Positions 17,729 to 27,162 of a DNA stretch of 64,000 bases are shown here, one piece after another. The position numbers and the translations under genes are program-made. Source of the DNA: Breoghania sp037026715. Lineage in GTDB: Bacteria > Pseudomonadota > Alphaproteobacteria > Rhizobiales > Stappiaceae. The stretch is taken from contig NZ_JBANCG010000001.1 of the NCBI RefSeq assembly GCF_037026715.1, positions 496,001 to 560,000 on the forward strand, in the 5' to 3' direction. Within the stretch, counting starts at the first letter, position 1; each line of letters begins with the position of its first letter. The notes below the pieces were generated by a model. The model did not search any database and was not told where the DNA came from. It saw nothing but the letters and a program-made list of their open reading frames with translations.

Positions 17729-18856
17729 ATGCTCAGCTCGCCGTCTCCGGCTTCCGTCAGATCCGCCCGTCCTAACGACCTGGAAGCGCTCGTGGCGCTG
17801 GAGGCGCGCTGCTTTTCCGGCGACCGCATCAGCCGGCGCAGCTTTCGCCACATGCTCAAGGTCGACAGCGCGCAGATCCTGGTGGCCGAGACGGAGGGGC
17901 CGGCCGGGCTGGGGCTTGCCGGTTCAGCGGTGCTCCTCACGCGCGCGGGCACCGGGCTGGCGCGGCTCTATTCGCTCGCCGTCGACCCCGACAGGCGCGG
18001 GCAGGGCATTGCGCGGCGGCTGCTGGCGGCCTGCGAATGGGCGACGCTTGCGCGCGGGCGGATCGTCCTTCGGCTGGAGGTGCGGCGTGACAACGCGGTT
18101 GCCTGCCGGCTTTACGAGGCGGCGGGCTACCACCGCTGCGGCAGCGTGCCCGACTATTACGAGGACGGGGAAACCGCGCTGCGCTACGAGAAGCTTCTGC
18201 ATGATGCCGATCTCGCGCGCTCTACGGTGCCCTATTACAACCAGTCGACCGAGTTCACCTGCGGTCCGGCCTGCCTCGCGATGGCGCTGAAGCATTTTCT
18301 GCCCGAGACCGAACTCGACGAGACGCTGGAACTCAGGCTGTGGCGCGAGGCGACGACGATCTATCTCGCATCCGGGCTTGGTGGCTGTGGTCCCTACGGT
18401 CTGGCGGTGGCCGCCGCCCGGCGCGGACTCGACGTCGAGATCCGTCTCAATACCGACGATTTCCTGTTTCTCAATTCGGTCCGCGATCCGGAGAAGCAGC
18501 GCGTCATGATCATTGCCCAGCAGGACTATCGCGATCAGGCCGAGGCGATGGGCATTCCCGTTTCCGGCGAGCCGCTGTCGCCGCGGGATCTCGCCGCGGC
18601 GATCGCTTCAGGGGCCGTCGCGATTGTGCTGATCTCCGGCTACCAGATGTTCGGTCGGCGCGAGCCGCATTGGGTCATCGTCCATGCGGCCGATCCCGAC
18701 CATCTCGTCATCCACGATCCCTGGCTCGAATACGAAGGCTTCGAGAGCGCCACGGATTCCTCCTCCCTCCCGATTCCGGACGCCGCATTCGACCGCATGG
18801 CCCGCTGGGGCCGTGCGGGCGTCCGGGCGCAGATTCTCCTCAGAAAGGCTGCCTGA
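17729..18856 (+). CDS. GNAT acetyltransferase fused to a C39-like cysteine peptidase
   Basis: A two-domain cytoplasmic protein of about 375 residues. Residues 8-155 form a GNAT fold with the acetyl-CoA loop RRGQGIA (89-95). Residues 165-375 form a papain/C39-like domain with Cys178 (EFTCGPACL), His314 (EPHWVIVHA) and Asp330 (IHDPW). There is no ABC-exporter part as in bacteriocin C39 transporters. The stop overlaps the start of the RimK-like ligase by one base (TGATG), so the two are translationally coupled and probably act on the same peptide or protein. The start is uncertain; an ATG at 17693 in the same frame is possible, and neither has a clear ribosome site. Confidence 0.82.
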   Translation: MLSSPSPASVRSARPNDLEALVALEARCFSGDRISRRSFRHMLKVDSAQILVAETEGPAGLGLAGSAVLLTRAGTGLARLYSLAVDPDRRGQGIARRLLAACEWATLARGRIVLRLEVRRDNAVACRLYEAAGYHRCGSVPDYYEDGETALRYEKLLHDADLARSTVPYYNQSTEFTCGPACLAMALKHFLPETELDETLELRLWREATTIYLASGLGGCGPYGLAVAAARRGLDVEIRLNTDDFLFLNSVRDPEKQRVMIIAQQDYRDQAEAMGIPVSGEPLSPRDLAAAIASGAVAIVLISGYQMFGRREPHWVIVHAADPDHLVIHDPWLEYEGFESATDSSSLPIPDAAFDRMARWGRAGVRAQILLRKAA

Positions 18857-20328
18857 TGGCCGCATGGGTCATCCTTGTCGATCACGCCAAGGACTTTTCG
18901 AACGCGGAAACTCCGCACAAGGTCATGACGGTGCGCGAATACATCACGAGCCCGAGGCTCTTCCGGGGCGCGCACCCCACCATCGTCAATCTCTCCCGGT
19001 CCTATGCCTATCAGGGCGCGGGCTATTACGCCTCGCTGCTGGCGGCGGCGCGCGGTCACCGTGTCATCCCGAACGTGGAGACGATGGTGGACCTGTCGCG
19101 CAAGACGCTCTACCGCATCGCGCTGCCGGAACTGGAGGACACGCTCAACCGCGAATTGCGCGGCCAGGCGGAACAGGACGAGGGCACCTTCCGCATCACG
19201 GTGTGCTTCGGTTCGGTGCGCGAGGTCCGCTACATGCGGTTCGCGCGGTTGCTGTTCGACTGGTTTCGCGCGCCGCTCATCCAGGTGACCGTCAAATGCG
19301 GCGAGTGGTCGACCATCGACCGCATCCGCACCGTCTCCATTCACGATATTTCCGATGAGGACCGGAATTTCTTCCACGAGGCGCTGGAAGTTTATTCGCG
19401 CCGCTCTTGGCGTGCGCCCAAGACCCGGGCCCAGCTGAAATATTCGCTCGCCGTTCTGCGCAATCCGAAGGAGGTTCTGCCGCCTACCTCCGCCGCTTCG
19501 CTGCGCTATCTCGCCAAGCTCGCCCAGCGCCACGGCGTCGAGGTTGTGGAGATCGGCAAGGACAACTACCACCAGCTTGCCCAGTACGATGCGCTGTTCA
19601 TCCGCGAGACGACCTCGATCGACAACCACACCTACCGCTTCGCCAAGCGCGCGGTGCAGGAGGGGATGCCGGTCATCGACGACCCGGTGTCAATGATCCG
19701 CTGCACCAACAAGGTCTATCTGGCCGAACTTCTGGAAGCGCACGGCATTCCGACGCCGAAGACGGTGATCATGAGCTCGCTCAAGGATGTGCCGAAAATG
19801 GAGGAGCGGCTGGGCTATCCGGTCGTGCTGAAGATCCCCGACGGCTCGTTCTCGCGCGGGGTCTTCAAGGTGGAGGAGCGGGCGGGGGCGGAAGCGCGGC
19901 TGAAGGAGCTGTTTGAGGAGTCCGATCTGGTGCTCGCGCAGGAATTCTGCCCGACCGAGTTCGACTGGCGCGTCGGCGTGCTCGACGGCGAGCCGCTGTT
20001 TGCCTGCCAGTACATGATGGCCAAGAAGCACTGGCAGATCATCCATCACGAGAAGGGCAAGCCGTCGGTGGAGGGTGATTTCCGCCCTTGCGCGCTGAAC
20101 GAGGCACCGCCGGAGGTGATCGACAACGCCGTGCGTGCCGCGCGCCTCATCGGGCCGGGGCTCTATGGCGTCGATATCAAGGAGACGGACGGACGTTGCG
20201 TGGTCATCGAGGTCAACGACAATCCGAACCTCGAACACGGCGTGGAAGACGCGGCTGAGAAGGAATTCGTCTGGAACCGGCTGGTGCAGTGGTTCGTGCG
20301 CCGGCTTGATGAGCATTATTCGGGGTAG
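18856..20328 (+). CDS. RimK-like ATP-grasp ligase with RLAN N-terminal domain
   Basis: A 490-residue protein with an N-terminal alpha/beta region of the RLAN (RimK-like ATP-grasp N-terminal) type, about residues 30-180, and a C-terminal ATP-grasp fold from about 200. The metal-binding EVNDNPN is at residues 452-458. ATP-grasp ligases of this group form amide or peptide bonds through an acyl-phosphate. RimK itself adds glutamates to ribosomal protein S6, but this protein is far longer and its substrate is unknown. Its ATG overlaps the stop of the GNAT-C39 gene, implying one functional unit. Confidence 0.85.
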   Translation: MAAWVILVDHAKDFSNAETPHKVMTVREYITSPRLFRGAHPTIVNLSRSYAYQGAGYYASLLAAARGHRVIPNVETMVDLSRKTLYRIALPELEDTLNRELRGQAEQDEGTFRITVCFGSVREVRYMRFARLLFDWFRAPLIQVTVKCGEWSTIDRIRTVSIHDISDEDRNFFHEALEVYSRRSWRAPKTRAQLKYSLAVLRNPKEVLPPTSAASLRYLAKLAQRHGVEVVEIGKDNYHQLAQYDALFIRETTSIDNHTYRFAKRAVQEGMPVIDDPVSMIRCTNKVYLAELLEAHGIPTPKTVIMSSLKDVPKMEERLGYPVVLKIPDGSFSRGVFKVEERAGAEARLKELFEESDLVLAQEFCPTEFDWRVGVLDGEPLFACQYMMAKKHWQIIHHEKGKPSVEGDFRPCALNEAPPEVIDNAVRAARLIGPGLYGVDIKETDGRCVVIEVNDNPNLEHGVEDAAEKEFVWNRLVQWFVRRLDEHYSG

Positions 20329-20427
20329 GTGAGCGGGAGGAGACCGTGGGCGCTTCGCGGCACTGGTTCTCAGGGTTGGCCAGACGTTCAGTGCGGGCAA
20401 TGCCGGAAACGTCCTCTTCCATCTCCC

Positions 20428-22248
20428 TCACGCCGACGGCATCTTCTTGCCGTCCCTGATTTCCGCCGCCTTGCGCCTCAGCCGGGCGAGCGGCTCGGGG
20501 CGGACCTTCTCGATCGCCTCCTGGCGGCCAGCCGCCCCTGCGGCCGCGCGGATCTGTTCGCGCAGGCGTTCGCGGTCGCGGTGGCGCACGTCGGCGATCG
20601 TCTCCTCGATCCGCGCCTCGTCCAGCCCCAGCGCTTCAAGTGCGTGAGCGCCGAGACGCACGGCGGATTCGAACGTCTCGCGCACCTCCGCATCGAGGCC
20701 CAGATTGGCGACCTGGATGGAATGGATGCGGTCATACGTGCGCGCAATCAGCTTCGGTTTCGGAAACTCGCGCCGGATCATCTCGATCATGCCGACCGTC
20801 TGTTCCGGCCGGTCGGAGCAGATGGCGATGAGGTCGGCGCCTTCTGCGCCCGCCGCGCGCAGCACGTCGCGGCGCGTTCCATCGCCGAAGTGGACGCGCG
20901 TGCCGAACCTGCGGGCCTCGCGGATACGGTCGGGATCGTTGTCGAGCAGCGTCACCGACGCGCCGGCGGCCAACAGCGACTGCGTCACGACCTGGCCGAT
21001 GCGGCCGAAGCCGATGACGAGCACGTTGCCGCCTGCGTCGGAAAAATCCTCGTCGATGGTTTCCGGCACCGTGCGGCCGTCGATGAGGGGGCGCAACCTG
21101 TCGGCGAAAGGGGCGGCGGCCATGGAGAAGGAAATCACCGCAACGAGGATGGAGGCGATGTCGTGCGGCAGAACCCCGGCGCCGGCGGCGGTGGAAAACA
21201 GCACGAAGCCGAATTCGCCATGCTGGCACAGCGACAGGGCCGCTAGCCGCGAGCAATGAGGCGGCAAGCCACCGGCGCGCAGCACGAAATGCGTGGCAAG
21301 GCCCTTCAGCGTCATGAACAGCGGCACTGCCAGGAGAATGAGAAGCCAGTTCGCGGCCACCACCCGCAGGTCGAGCGAAATGCCGACGGCAATGAAGAAC
21401 AGGCCGAGGAAGAGCCCGCGGAAGGGTTCGATGTTGGCCTCGACCTCGTGGCGGAAGGAGGATTCCGACAGCAGGACACCCGCGATGAAGGCGCCCATGG
21501 CGTAGGACATGCCCGCCATGTCCATGACGAGGGCGGCGGCGATGACTGTGGCCAACGCGCTCGCCGTCATGATCTCCGGCAGGCGGGTGCGTGAGAGCAG
21601 CCGGAAGATTGGCTCCAGCAGGTATCGCCCGACAAGGACCAGAAGCGCGATGGCGCAGGCCGCGATGGCACCGCTTGTCAGCGCATCCGTCAGGCTCGGC
21701 TCCTCGCCGTGCGGCGACAGCATGCGGACCAGCAGCAACAGCGGTACGATGGCGAGATCCTGAAACAGCAGGATGTAGAAGGCGACGCGGCCATAGGGCT
21801 CGGCTCGGTCGCCGTGTTCGTCCAGCATCTGCATGACGAGCGCTGTGGAGGAAAGCGCAAGGCCGGCGCCGATGACGATGCTCGCGCTCCAGCCGAGGCC
21901 GTAGAGATAGGGCGGCAGGGTCATCACCGCGCCGCAAACCGCGACCTGCGCCAGCCCCAGCCCGAAGATCTTGCGGCGCATGGTCCAAAGCTGGGAAGGT
22001 TTCAGTTCCAGCCCGATGACGAACAGGAACAGCACCACGCCGAACTCCGCGAAATGCAGCAGTTCCTCCGCCGGCACGTCGAAGTTGAGCGATAGCCCCG
22101 AGCCGACGCAGACGCCGGCTGTTAGATAGCCCAGCACAGTGCCGAGCCCCAGGCGCCGGAACAGCGGCACCAGCACGCAGGAGACGACGAGCAACGCCAG
22201 AGCCTCCCAGAAGAAGATCTCGACATGGTCGGGGTGGTACCAGGGCAC
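20428..22248 (-). CDS. CPA2-type monovalent cation:proton antiporter (KefB/KefC-like)
   Basis: A 606-residue inner-membrane antiporter. An N-terminal Na+/H+-exchanger domain with about 12 hydrophobic segments (residues 10-385) is followed by a TrkA-N/RCK nucleotide-binding domain starting near 407 with GFGRIG at 413-418. The charged helical tail is like that of K+ efflux systems gated by glutathione or nucleotides. Start is the GTG at 22248. No KefF/KefG-type partner is adjacent. It diverges from thrS. Confidence 0.9.
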   Translation of the reverse strand: MPWYHPDHVEIFFWEALALLVVSCVLVPLFRRLGLGTVLGYLTAGVCVGSGLSLNFDVPAEELLHFAEFGVVLFLFVIGLELKPSQLWTMRRKIFGLGLAQVAVCGAVMTLPPYLYGLGWSASIVIGAGLALSSTALVMQMLDEHGDRAEPYGRVAFYILLFQDLAIVPLLLLVRMLSPHGEEPSLTDALTSGAIAACAIALLVLVGRYLLEPIFRLLSRTRLPEIMTASALATVIAAALVMDMAGMSYAMGAFIAGVLLSESSFRHEVEANIEPFRGLFLGLFFIAVGISLDLRVVAANWLLILLAVPLFMTLKGLATHFVLRAGGLPPHCSRLAALSLCQHGEFGFVLFSTAAGAGVLPHDIASILVAVISFSMAAAPFADRLRPLIDGRTVPETIDEDFSDAGGNVLVIGFGRIGQVVTQSLLAAGASVTLLDNDPDRIREARRFGTRVHFGDGTRRDVLRAAGAEGADLIAICSDRPEQTVGMIEMIRREFPKPKLIARTYDRIHSIQVANLGLDAEVRETFESAVRLGAHALEALGLDEARIEETIADVRHRDRERLREQIRAAAGAAGRQEAIEKVRPEPLARLRRKAAEIRDGKKMPSA

Positions 22249-22490
22249 GGCGCGCGCATCTCCGATAAGGCAGGGAAGCCGGAAAATGGAAGGTAGCCGG
22301 CCCGTTGCAAGTTTGCATCGCCGAATATTTTCGGAAAAAAAGCGGAGGCGGGGGCGCGCTGTCCTTGCGCGAGGCGGGTGCTGCCCGTCTTTGCCCCCTT
22401 TACGCGCGCGCTCGAAACGCTTATCCCCCCATGCTTATATGACAACCCCGCTTACCTGCCTCGTTTGCAGGAGTGAGCCAGGAGACAGAC

Positions 22491-24470
22491 ATGATACATC
22501 TGACTTTCCCCGACAATTCCGTGCGTGATTTCGAGCCCGGCGTGACCGGCAAGGCTGTCGCGGAAGGCATTTCCAAGTCGCTGTCGAAAAAGGCCGTCGC
22601 CATCGCGCTCGATGGCGAGCTGTGCGATCTCGCCGATCCGATCCGGCACGATGCGAAGATCGAGATCGTCACCCGGGACGATCCGCGCGCGCTGGAACTG
22701 ATCCGCCACGATGCCGCCCATGTGATGGCCGAGGCCGTGCAGGCGCTGTGGCCGGGCACCCAGGTCACCATCGGCCCCGTGATCGAGAACGGCTTTTACT
22801 ACGACTTCAAGCGCGTCCACCCCGACACCCAGGAAGACTGGCCGTTCACGCCGGAAGACCTGCCGGTGATCGAGAAGAAGATGCGCGAGATCATCCAGAA
22901 GAACGCGCCCTTCACCAAGGACGTCTGGTCGCGCCAGAAGGCGAAGGACGTCTTCGCCGACATGGGCGAGGCCTACAAGGTGGAGCTCGTTGACGCGATC
23001 CCGGAAGATCAGGACGTCAAGATCTACCATCAGGGCGACTGGTTCGACCTGTGCCGCGGGCCGCACATGGATTCAACGGGCCGCATCGGCAACGCCTTCA
23101 AGCTGATGAAGGTGGCCGGCGCCTACTGGCGCGGCGATGCCAACAACCCAATGCTGACCCGTATCTACGGCACCGCCTGGGCGGACGAGAAGGATCTGAA
23201 GGCCTATCTCCACATGCTGGAGGAGGCGGAAAAGCGCGACCACCGCCGTCTGGGCCGCGAGATGGATCTCTTCCATTTCCAGGAGGAGGGGCCGGGCGTC
23301 GTGTTCTGGCACGCGAAGGGCTGGACCCTGTTCCAGACCCTCGTTTCCTACATGCGCCGCCGGCTTGCCGGTGACTACGACGAGGTGAACGCGCCGCAGG
23401 TTCTGCATACTTCGCTGTGGGAGACCTCGGGCCACTGGACCTGGTACAAGGAGAACATGTTCTCCGTGCAGTGCGCGGATCCGGAAAGCGAGGACGACCG
23501 GGTCTTCGCGCTGAAGCCGATGAACTGCCCGGGCCATGTGCAAATTTTCAAGCACGGCCTGAAGAGCTATCGCGACCTGCCGCTGCGGCTCGCCGAATTC
23601 GGCATGGTGCACCGCTACGAGCCCTCGGGCGCCATGCACGGGCTGATGCGCGTGCGCGGCTTCACGCAGGACGACGCCCACGTCTTCTGCACCGAGGAGC
23701 AGATGGCGGCGGAGTGTCTGAAGATCAACGATCTGATCCTCTCGGTCTACGAGGATTTCGGCTTCCACGAGATCGTCGTCAAGCTCTCCACCCGACCGGA
23801 AAAGCGCGTCGGTTCCGATGAGGCGTGGGACCACGCCGAGGAGATCATGCAGAAGGTCCTGAAGCAGATCGAGGCCCAGTCGGGCGGTCGCATCAAGACC
23901 GACATTCTGCCGGGCGAGGGCGCTTTCTACGGGCCGAAGTTCGAATACACCCTGCGCGATGCCATCGGCCGCGAATGGCAGTGCGGCACGACGCAGGTCG
24001 ACTTCAATCTGCCGGAGCGCTTCGGTGCCTTCTACGTGGACAGCGACGGTGAGAAGAAGACGCCGGTGATGATCCACCGCGCCATCTGCGGCTCGATGGA
24101 GCGTTTCCTCGGCATCCTGATCGAGAACTTCGCCGGTCATTTCCCGCTGTGGATCGCGCCGCAACAGGTGGTGGTGACCACGATCACCTCGGATGCGGAC
24201 GATTATGCAAGCGAGGTTCACGCCAGGCTGAAGCGCGCCGGGCTGAAGGCCGAACTCGATCTTCGCAACGAGAAGATCAACTACAAGGTCCGCGAGCATT
24301 CCCTGGCCAAGGTTCCGGTCATCCTCGTGTGCGGCAAGCGCGAGGCGGAGGAGCGCACGGTGAACATCCGCCGGCTCGGCTCCAAGGACCAGACGTCGAT
24401 GACGCTCGACGAGGCAGTCGCCTCGCTGACCGATGAGGCCACCGCGCCGGATCTGAAGCGGGTGCAGTAG
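22491..24470 (+). CDS. thrS: threonine-tRNA ligase
   Basis: Charges tRNA-Thr with threonine. The 659-residue protein has the TGS domain (residues 1-62), the editing SAD domain with RHDAAH and LCRGPH, the class II catalytic core with the zinc-site MNCPGH, and a C-terminal anticodon-binding domain from about 555. The ATG at 22491 follows AGGAG; a GTG at 22473 in frame is less likely. A good intrinsic terminator follows the gene. Confidence 0.97.
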   Translation: MIHLTFPDNSVRDFEPGVTGKAVAEGISKSLSKKAVAIALDGELCDLADPIRHDAKIEIVTRDDPRALELIRHDAAHVMAEAVQALWPGTQVTIGPVIENGFYYDFKRVHPDTQEDWPFTPEDLPVIEKKMREIIQKNAPFTKDVWSRQKAKDVFADMGEAYKVELVDAIPEDQDVKIYHQGDWFDLCRGPHMDSTGRIGNAFKLMKVAGAYWRGDANNPMLTRIYGTAWADEKDLKAYLHMLEEAEKRDHRRLGREMDLFHFQEEGPGVVFWHAKGWTLFQTLVSYMRRRLAGDYDEVNAPQVLHTSLWETSGHWTWYKENMFSVQCADPESEDDRVFALKPMNCPGHVQIFKHGLKSYRDLPLRLAEFGMVHRYEPSGAMHGLMRVRGFTQDDAHVFCTEEQMAAECLKINDLILSVYEDFGFHEIVVKLSTRPEKRVGSDEAWDHAEEIMQKVLKQIEAQSGGRIKTDILPGEGAFYGPKFEYTLRDAIGREWQCGTTQVDFNLPERFGAFYVDSDGEKKTPVMIHRAICGSMERFLGILIENFAGHFPLWIAPQQVVVTTITSDADDYASEVHARLKRAGLKAELDLRNEKINYKVREHSLAKVPVILVCGKREAEERTVNIRRLGSKDQTSMTLDEAVASLTDEATAPDLKRVQ

Positions 24471-24503
24471 CGCTCAGCGCCGGAGCGGGCGAGATCGAGA
24501 GGA

Positions 24504-24529
24504 AAGCGGGCCGCAGGGTCCGCTTTTTT
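24504..24529 (+). terminator. intrinsic terminator of thrS
   Basis: A 9-bp stem AAGCGGGCC/GGTCCGCTT (one G-U pair) with a GCAG loop runs into six T. It begins 33 bases after the thrS stop. Confidence 0.85.
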
Positions 24530-24587
24530 CGTTTTAGGGGGGGAAGGGGATCTAGGAGAGATCGCCGGGGAGCCTCGGCTTTCCTAA

Positions 24588-24700
24588 CCTCTCCCATGGG
24601 GAGAGGTCGGCGCGCATGCGCCGGGTGAGGGGTGTCGGATTTTCCGTATCCATGAGAGCCCGACACCCCTCACCCCGGCCCTCTCCCCTTGGGAGAGGGG
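24588..24700. repeat. nested palindromic intergenic element
   Basis: A compound palindrome after thrS. The inner perfect 16-bp arms (GGGTGAGGGGTGTCGG at 24623-24638 and its complement at 24660-24675) are flanked on both sides by small CCTCTCCC/GGGAGAGG hairpins (24588-24606 and 24680-24698). It has the look of a REP/BIME-like dispersed element and no coding potential. Confidence 0.65.
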
Positions 24701-24735
24701 GCGGATACGGTCGACTGCGATCCTGTGGTTGCTCG

Positions 24736-24755
24736 ATCCCCGCCTTCGCGGGGAT
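24736..24755. repeat. small hairpin ATCCCCGC-CTTC-GCGGGGAT
   Basis: A perfect 8-bp stem with a CTTC tetraloop, of the same small palindrome family as the hairpin at 12848. It lies between the nested element and the gene at 24810. Confidence 0.55.
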
Positions 24756-24809
24756 GATAGCCGGGGGAGGCGGCGGGAGCGTGCGATCCGAGCCTGAGCG
24801 AGTGCCCAG

Positions 24810-25526
24810 TCAGTTATCTAGAGTATTCTTGAAGTAGCCGTGCATCAGAAGATCGGGCAGACTAGGATCCGGCGAAGTCACATAATGCGGCGTAAGCCTC
24901 AGCCCGTAGTGGTCCGAAAGCCAAGTGAGACGTTTGCCGATCCCGGTTGTTACCGGGGCGTCAGTGGTGGAAACGGTTGCTCCGATGAACTGAACGCCCG
25001 GGCCAAGCGCGCTCTCAGGATTGTTCGGATACACACGCTCGACGGACGTCGGATCGCTTTCGTCCCTGAACGCCACCATGAGCGGCAATGACTCGGCGGG
25101 CACCTCACAGCTTCCGGTAAAGCCATCCAGGAAACGAACAAAACCGGATGGCCCAAGCTCGTTGCGCTTTTTCCAAAGATTGCAGGCGTCGACGAGTATG
25201 AAGTCATACCGGCCTTTGGTCCCGCCCGTGTAGGTTCCATCCGGTGTCGGAGTGGTCAGCAGGACGAAGACCGATCTTCTACCGGGCATGTCGACGACAA
25301 CCGCCTCACCGGTAGCTGTCAGCAGGAACTGCTTGCTATTGAGGCCGCGCAGCCGTTTCGCCGTGAATTTGTGGACGCTGCTGCCGGTTACGGGCTTTCC
25401 GTCTACCTCGAAGGTCACATCGAGACGGTAATGAAGCTCGGCGGTTGGAAAGACCCGGTTCCACGTAAACCAGGCAATGCCTGCAATGAGAAGAAACGTG
25501 ATCGTCAACTTGGCTTTTCGGCGCAC
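24810..25526 (-). CDS. hypothetical membrane-anchored protein
   Basis: A 238-residue protein I do not recognise. A hydrophobic anchor at residues 8-24 follows a basic MRRKAK start, so the rest is probably periplasmic. Two Cys (DACNLW, GSCEVP) could pair. Codon use looks less GC-rich than in the neighbours, which, with the adjoining repeats, hints at acquisition by transfer. It is read toward thrS and ends about 110 bases from the nested repeat. Confidence 0.6.
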   Translation of the reverse strand: MRRKAKLTITFLLIAGIAWFTWNRVFPTAELHYRLDVTFEVDGKPVTGSSVHKFTAKRLRGLNSKQFLLTATGEAVVVDMPGRRSVFVLLTTPTPDGTYTGGTKGRYDFILVDACNLWKKRNELGPSGFVRFLDGFTGSCEVPAESLPLMVAFRDESDPTSVERVYPNNPESALGPGVQFIGATVSTTDAPVTTGIGKRLTWLSDHYGLRLTPHYVTSPDPSLPDLLMHGYFKNTLDN

Positions 25527-25650
25527 GTTGATAGGCCTTCCGCCACGGCGTCTGCTTGGAAACTAATTCTGAAATTGTAGTTTAAACATCCCCGCAAATA
25601 ACGCTACGGACAAATGTGCGGAGTGCGTGTCCTGTGACTTTCCCCGCCCC

Positions 25651-26847
25651 TCAGTCCGTATCCAGCGCCAACCCGGCGGCGTTGCCATCCTTGGTGCGGA
25701 CTTCGACCTCGGCGTTGCGGCCGGGCTTGACCTCGAATTCGCGCGAGAAGATGCGGCCCTGATTGCGGGCAACCACCGTGTACTTGCCGGCGGTCAGCAC
25801 ATAGGAGGGGAAGGCGCCGTTGCCTTCGACAACGGAGTCGCCGCTCGCCGTCAGCACGGACCAGGCGGTGTTGGCGATCGCCTCGCCGCCGAACTCGTTG
25901 ACGAGCTTCAGCGTCACTTCCGCAGCGTTGTGGTAGATGGTCGCCTCGGTCAGCTTGCCGGCCTCCACCTTGATGTCGGCGCGCACGGTGGCGTTGACCC
26001 GGCCGTAGCGGCTGATGACGTGGTAGGTGCCGGCGTTGAGCGGCACGATCTTGCCCGGCATCACGTTGCGTGCCACCAGCTTGCGTTCGCCGCGGGCGTT
26101 GAAGTCCATCTCGTAGATGTCGAAGCGGACCTTGGCGAGATCGATCGGTGCGCTCTTGGAGACGACGCCGTTCAGCTTGATGCCGCCGGCGTTGAAGATC
26201 ACCGTCTTGGAGGTCTGGCCACGGGCGACCGTGACCTTGGTGGTGACGCCCGCATGACCGTAGGCGGTGTAGACGAGGTATGTGCCGGGATCGAGCTGGA
26301 ATTCCGCGTCGCCGCCCTTTGCCTTCGCGATCAGGTCGAGGTGGCCCTGGTCGTCGATCGTCTGCGAATAGACGCGCCACACCAGTCCGTTGTCGATCAG
26401 CGGTCCATTGTCGGTCAGCCGCGCCATCATGTAGAGCGTTGTCTGCGACGGATCGCCGGGCATTCCGGTCTGCGGCGTCTGGGCCGGCGCATAGGGCAGG
26501 GCGTCGCTGGGAAGCGGTGACAGCGTCTGGTTGTTGAGCAGGAGATCGAGCGAGGGCTCCGGCGCAATATTCTTGTCCGATGCCGCATCCGGCATGGTGC
26601 CGGGCAATCCGCCCGGAGGCGTCATCGGCGGGCCGGAGGGGCCGGGAGAGAAGGCGTCCTCCGGAGAGGGGATCGGCAGCGGCGGTATGGGGCCTGGTCC
26701 GGGGCCGTTGTTCTGGGCGTGCGCTGGTGCCGCCAGCACGAGCGCGAACAGCAGGAAGAGGCCGGCGGCCATCTGGACGGCGCGGCGCACGGGCGCCGGG
26801 ATCGGATCTGTCGTGGTCGGCCGCAAAGCCATCAACCTGTTCCGCAT
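25651..26847 (-). CDS. hypothetical secreted protein with repeated beta-sandwich units
   Basis: A 398-residue exported protein. A signal peptide at about residues 22-45 ends in AHAQ, then a Pro/Gly-rich linker (45-95). From about 140 there are three or more similar units of about 80 residues with phrases such as LDPGTYLVYTAYG, LNAGTYHVISRYG and LTAGKYTVVARNQG. These look like carboxypeptidase-regulatory-like or PEGA-like beta-sandwiches. There is no catalytic motif. It may be a structural or binding envelope protein. Start may be the ATG at 26847 or 26832. Confidence 0.7.
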   Translation of the reverse strand: MRNRLMALRPTTTDPIPAPVRRAVQMAAGLFLLFALVLAAPAHAQNNGPGPGPIPPLPIPSPEDAFSPGPSGPPMTPPGGLPGTMPDAASDKNIAPEPSLDLLLNNQTLSPLPSDALPYAPAQTPQTGMPGDPSQTTLYMMARLTDNGPLIDNGLVWRVYSQTIDDQGHLDLIAKAKGGDAEFQLDPGTYLVYTAYGHAGVTTKVTVARGQTSKTVIFNAGGIKLNGVVSKSAPIDLAKVRFDIYEMDFNARGERKLVARNVMPGKIVPLNAGTYHVISRYGRVNATVRADIKVEAGKLTEATIYHNAAEVTLKLVNEFGGEAIANTAWSVLTASGDSVVEGNGAFPSYVLTAGKYTVVARNQGRIFSREFEVKPGRNAEVEVRTKDGNAAGLALDTD

Positions 26848-27162
26848 TTCCGGGGTGCGCGGGGCGACCCTCGTTCATCTGTCGGCCCGGTTATGCCCTC
26901 TCGCGCGGGGAATGGCCAGTCGGCGAATGACTGGGCGGGCCCGTTTCTCTCAGCCGCAAAAGGGTGGCAATTTCAAGTCCACAGGCCGCAATGGGCTCTG
27001 CCGGCATTGACAGGGGCGGGGCTGTTGGGCTCACATGGCCCCACGTTCATTTTCCTAAAATGTTGTTTTCGATCACCTATCCATTGCCGGCACGGTTCCC
27101 GCGCAGGGAGCCGGAGATCGGTCGACACAAAGACGCAGTCCCTGTTAACTCAGGATGCGACC
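26848..27162. other. divergent intergenic region
   Basis: About 315 bases between the secreted repeat protein and the nitroreductase. It presumably carries promoters for both. Open frames continue through it but have no ribosome site or family resemblance. Confidence 0.45.

Noticed and set aside
17902..18856. Bacteriocin ABC exporter with C39 domain
   Set aside because: Only the peptidase fold is present; there is no membrane or ATPase domain, and no precursor peptide was recognised nearby.
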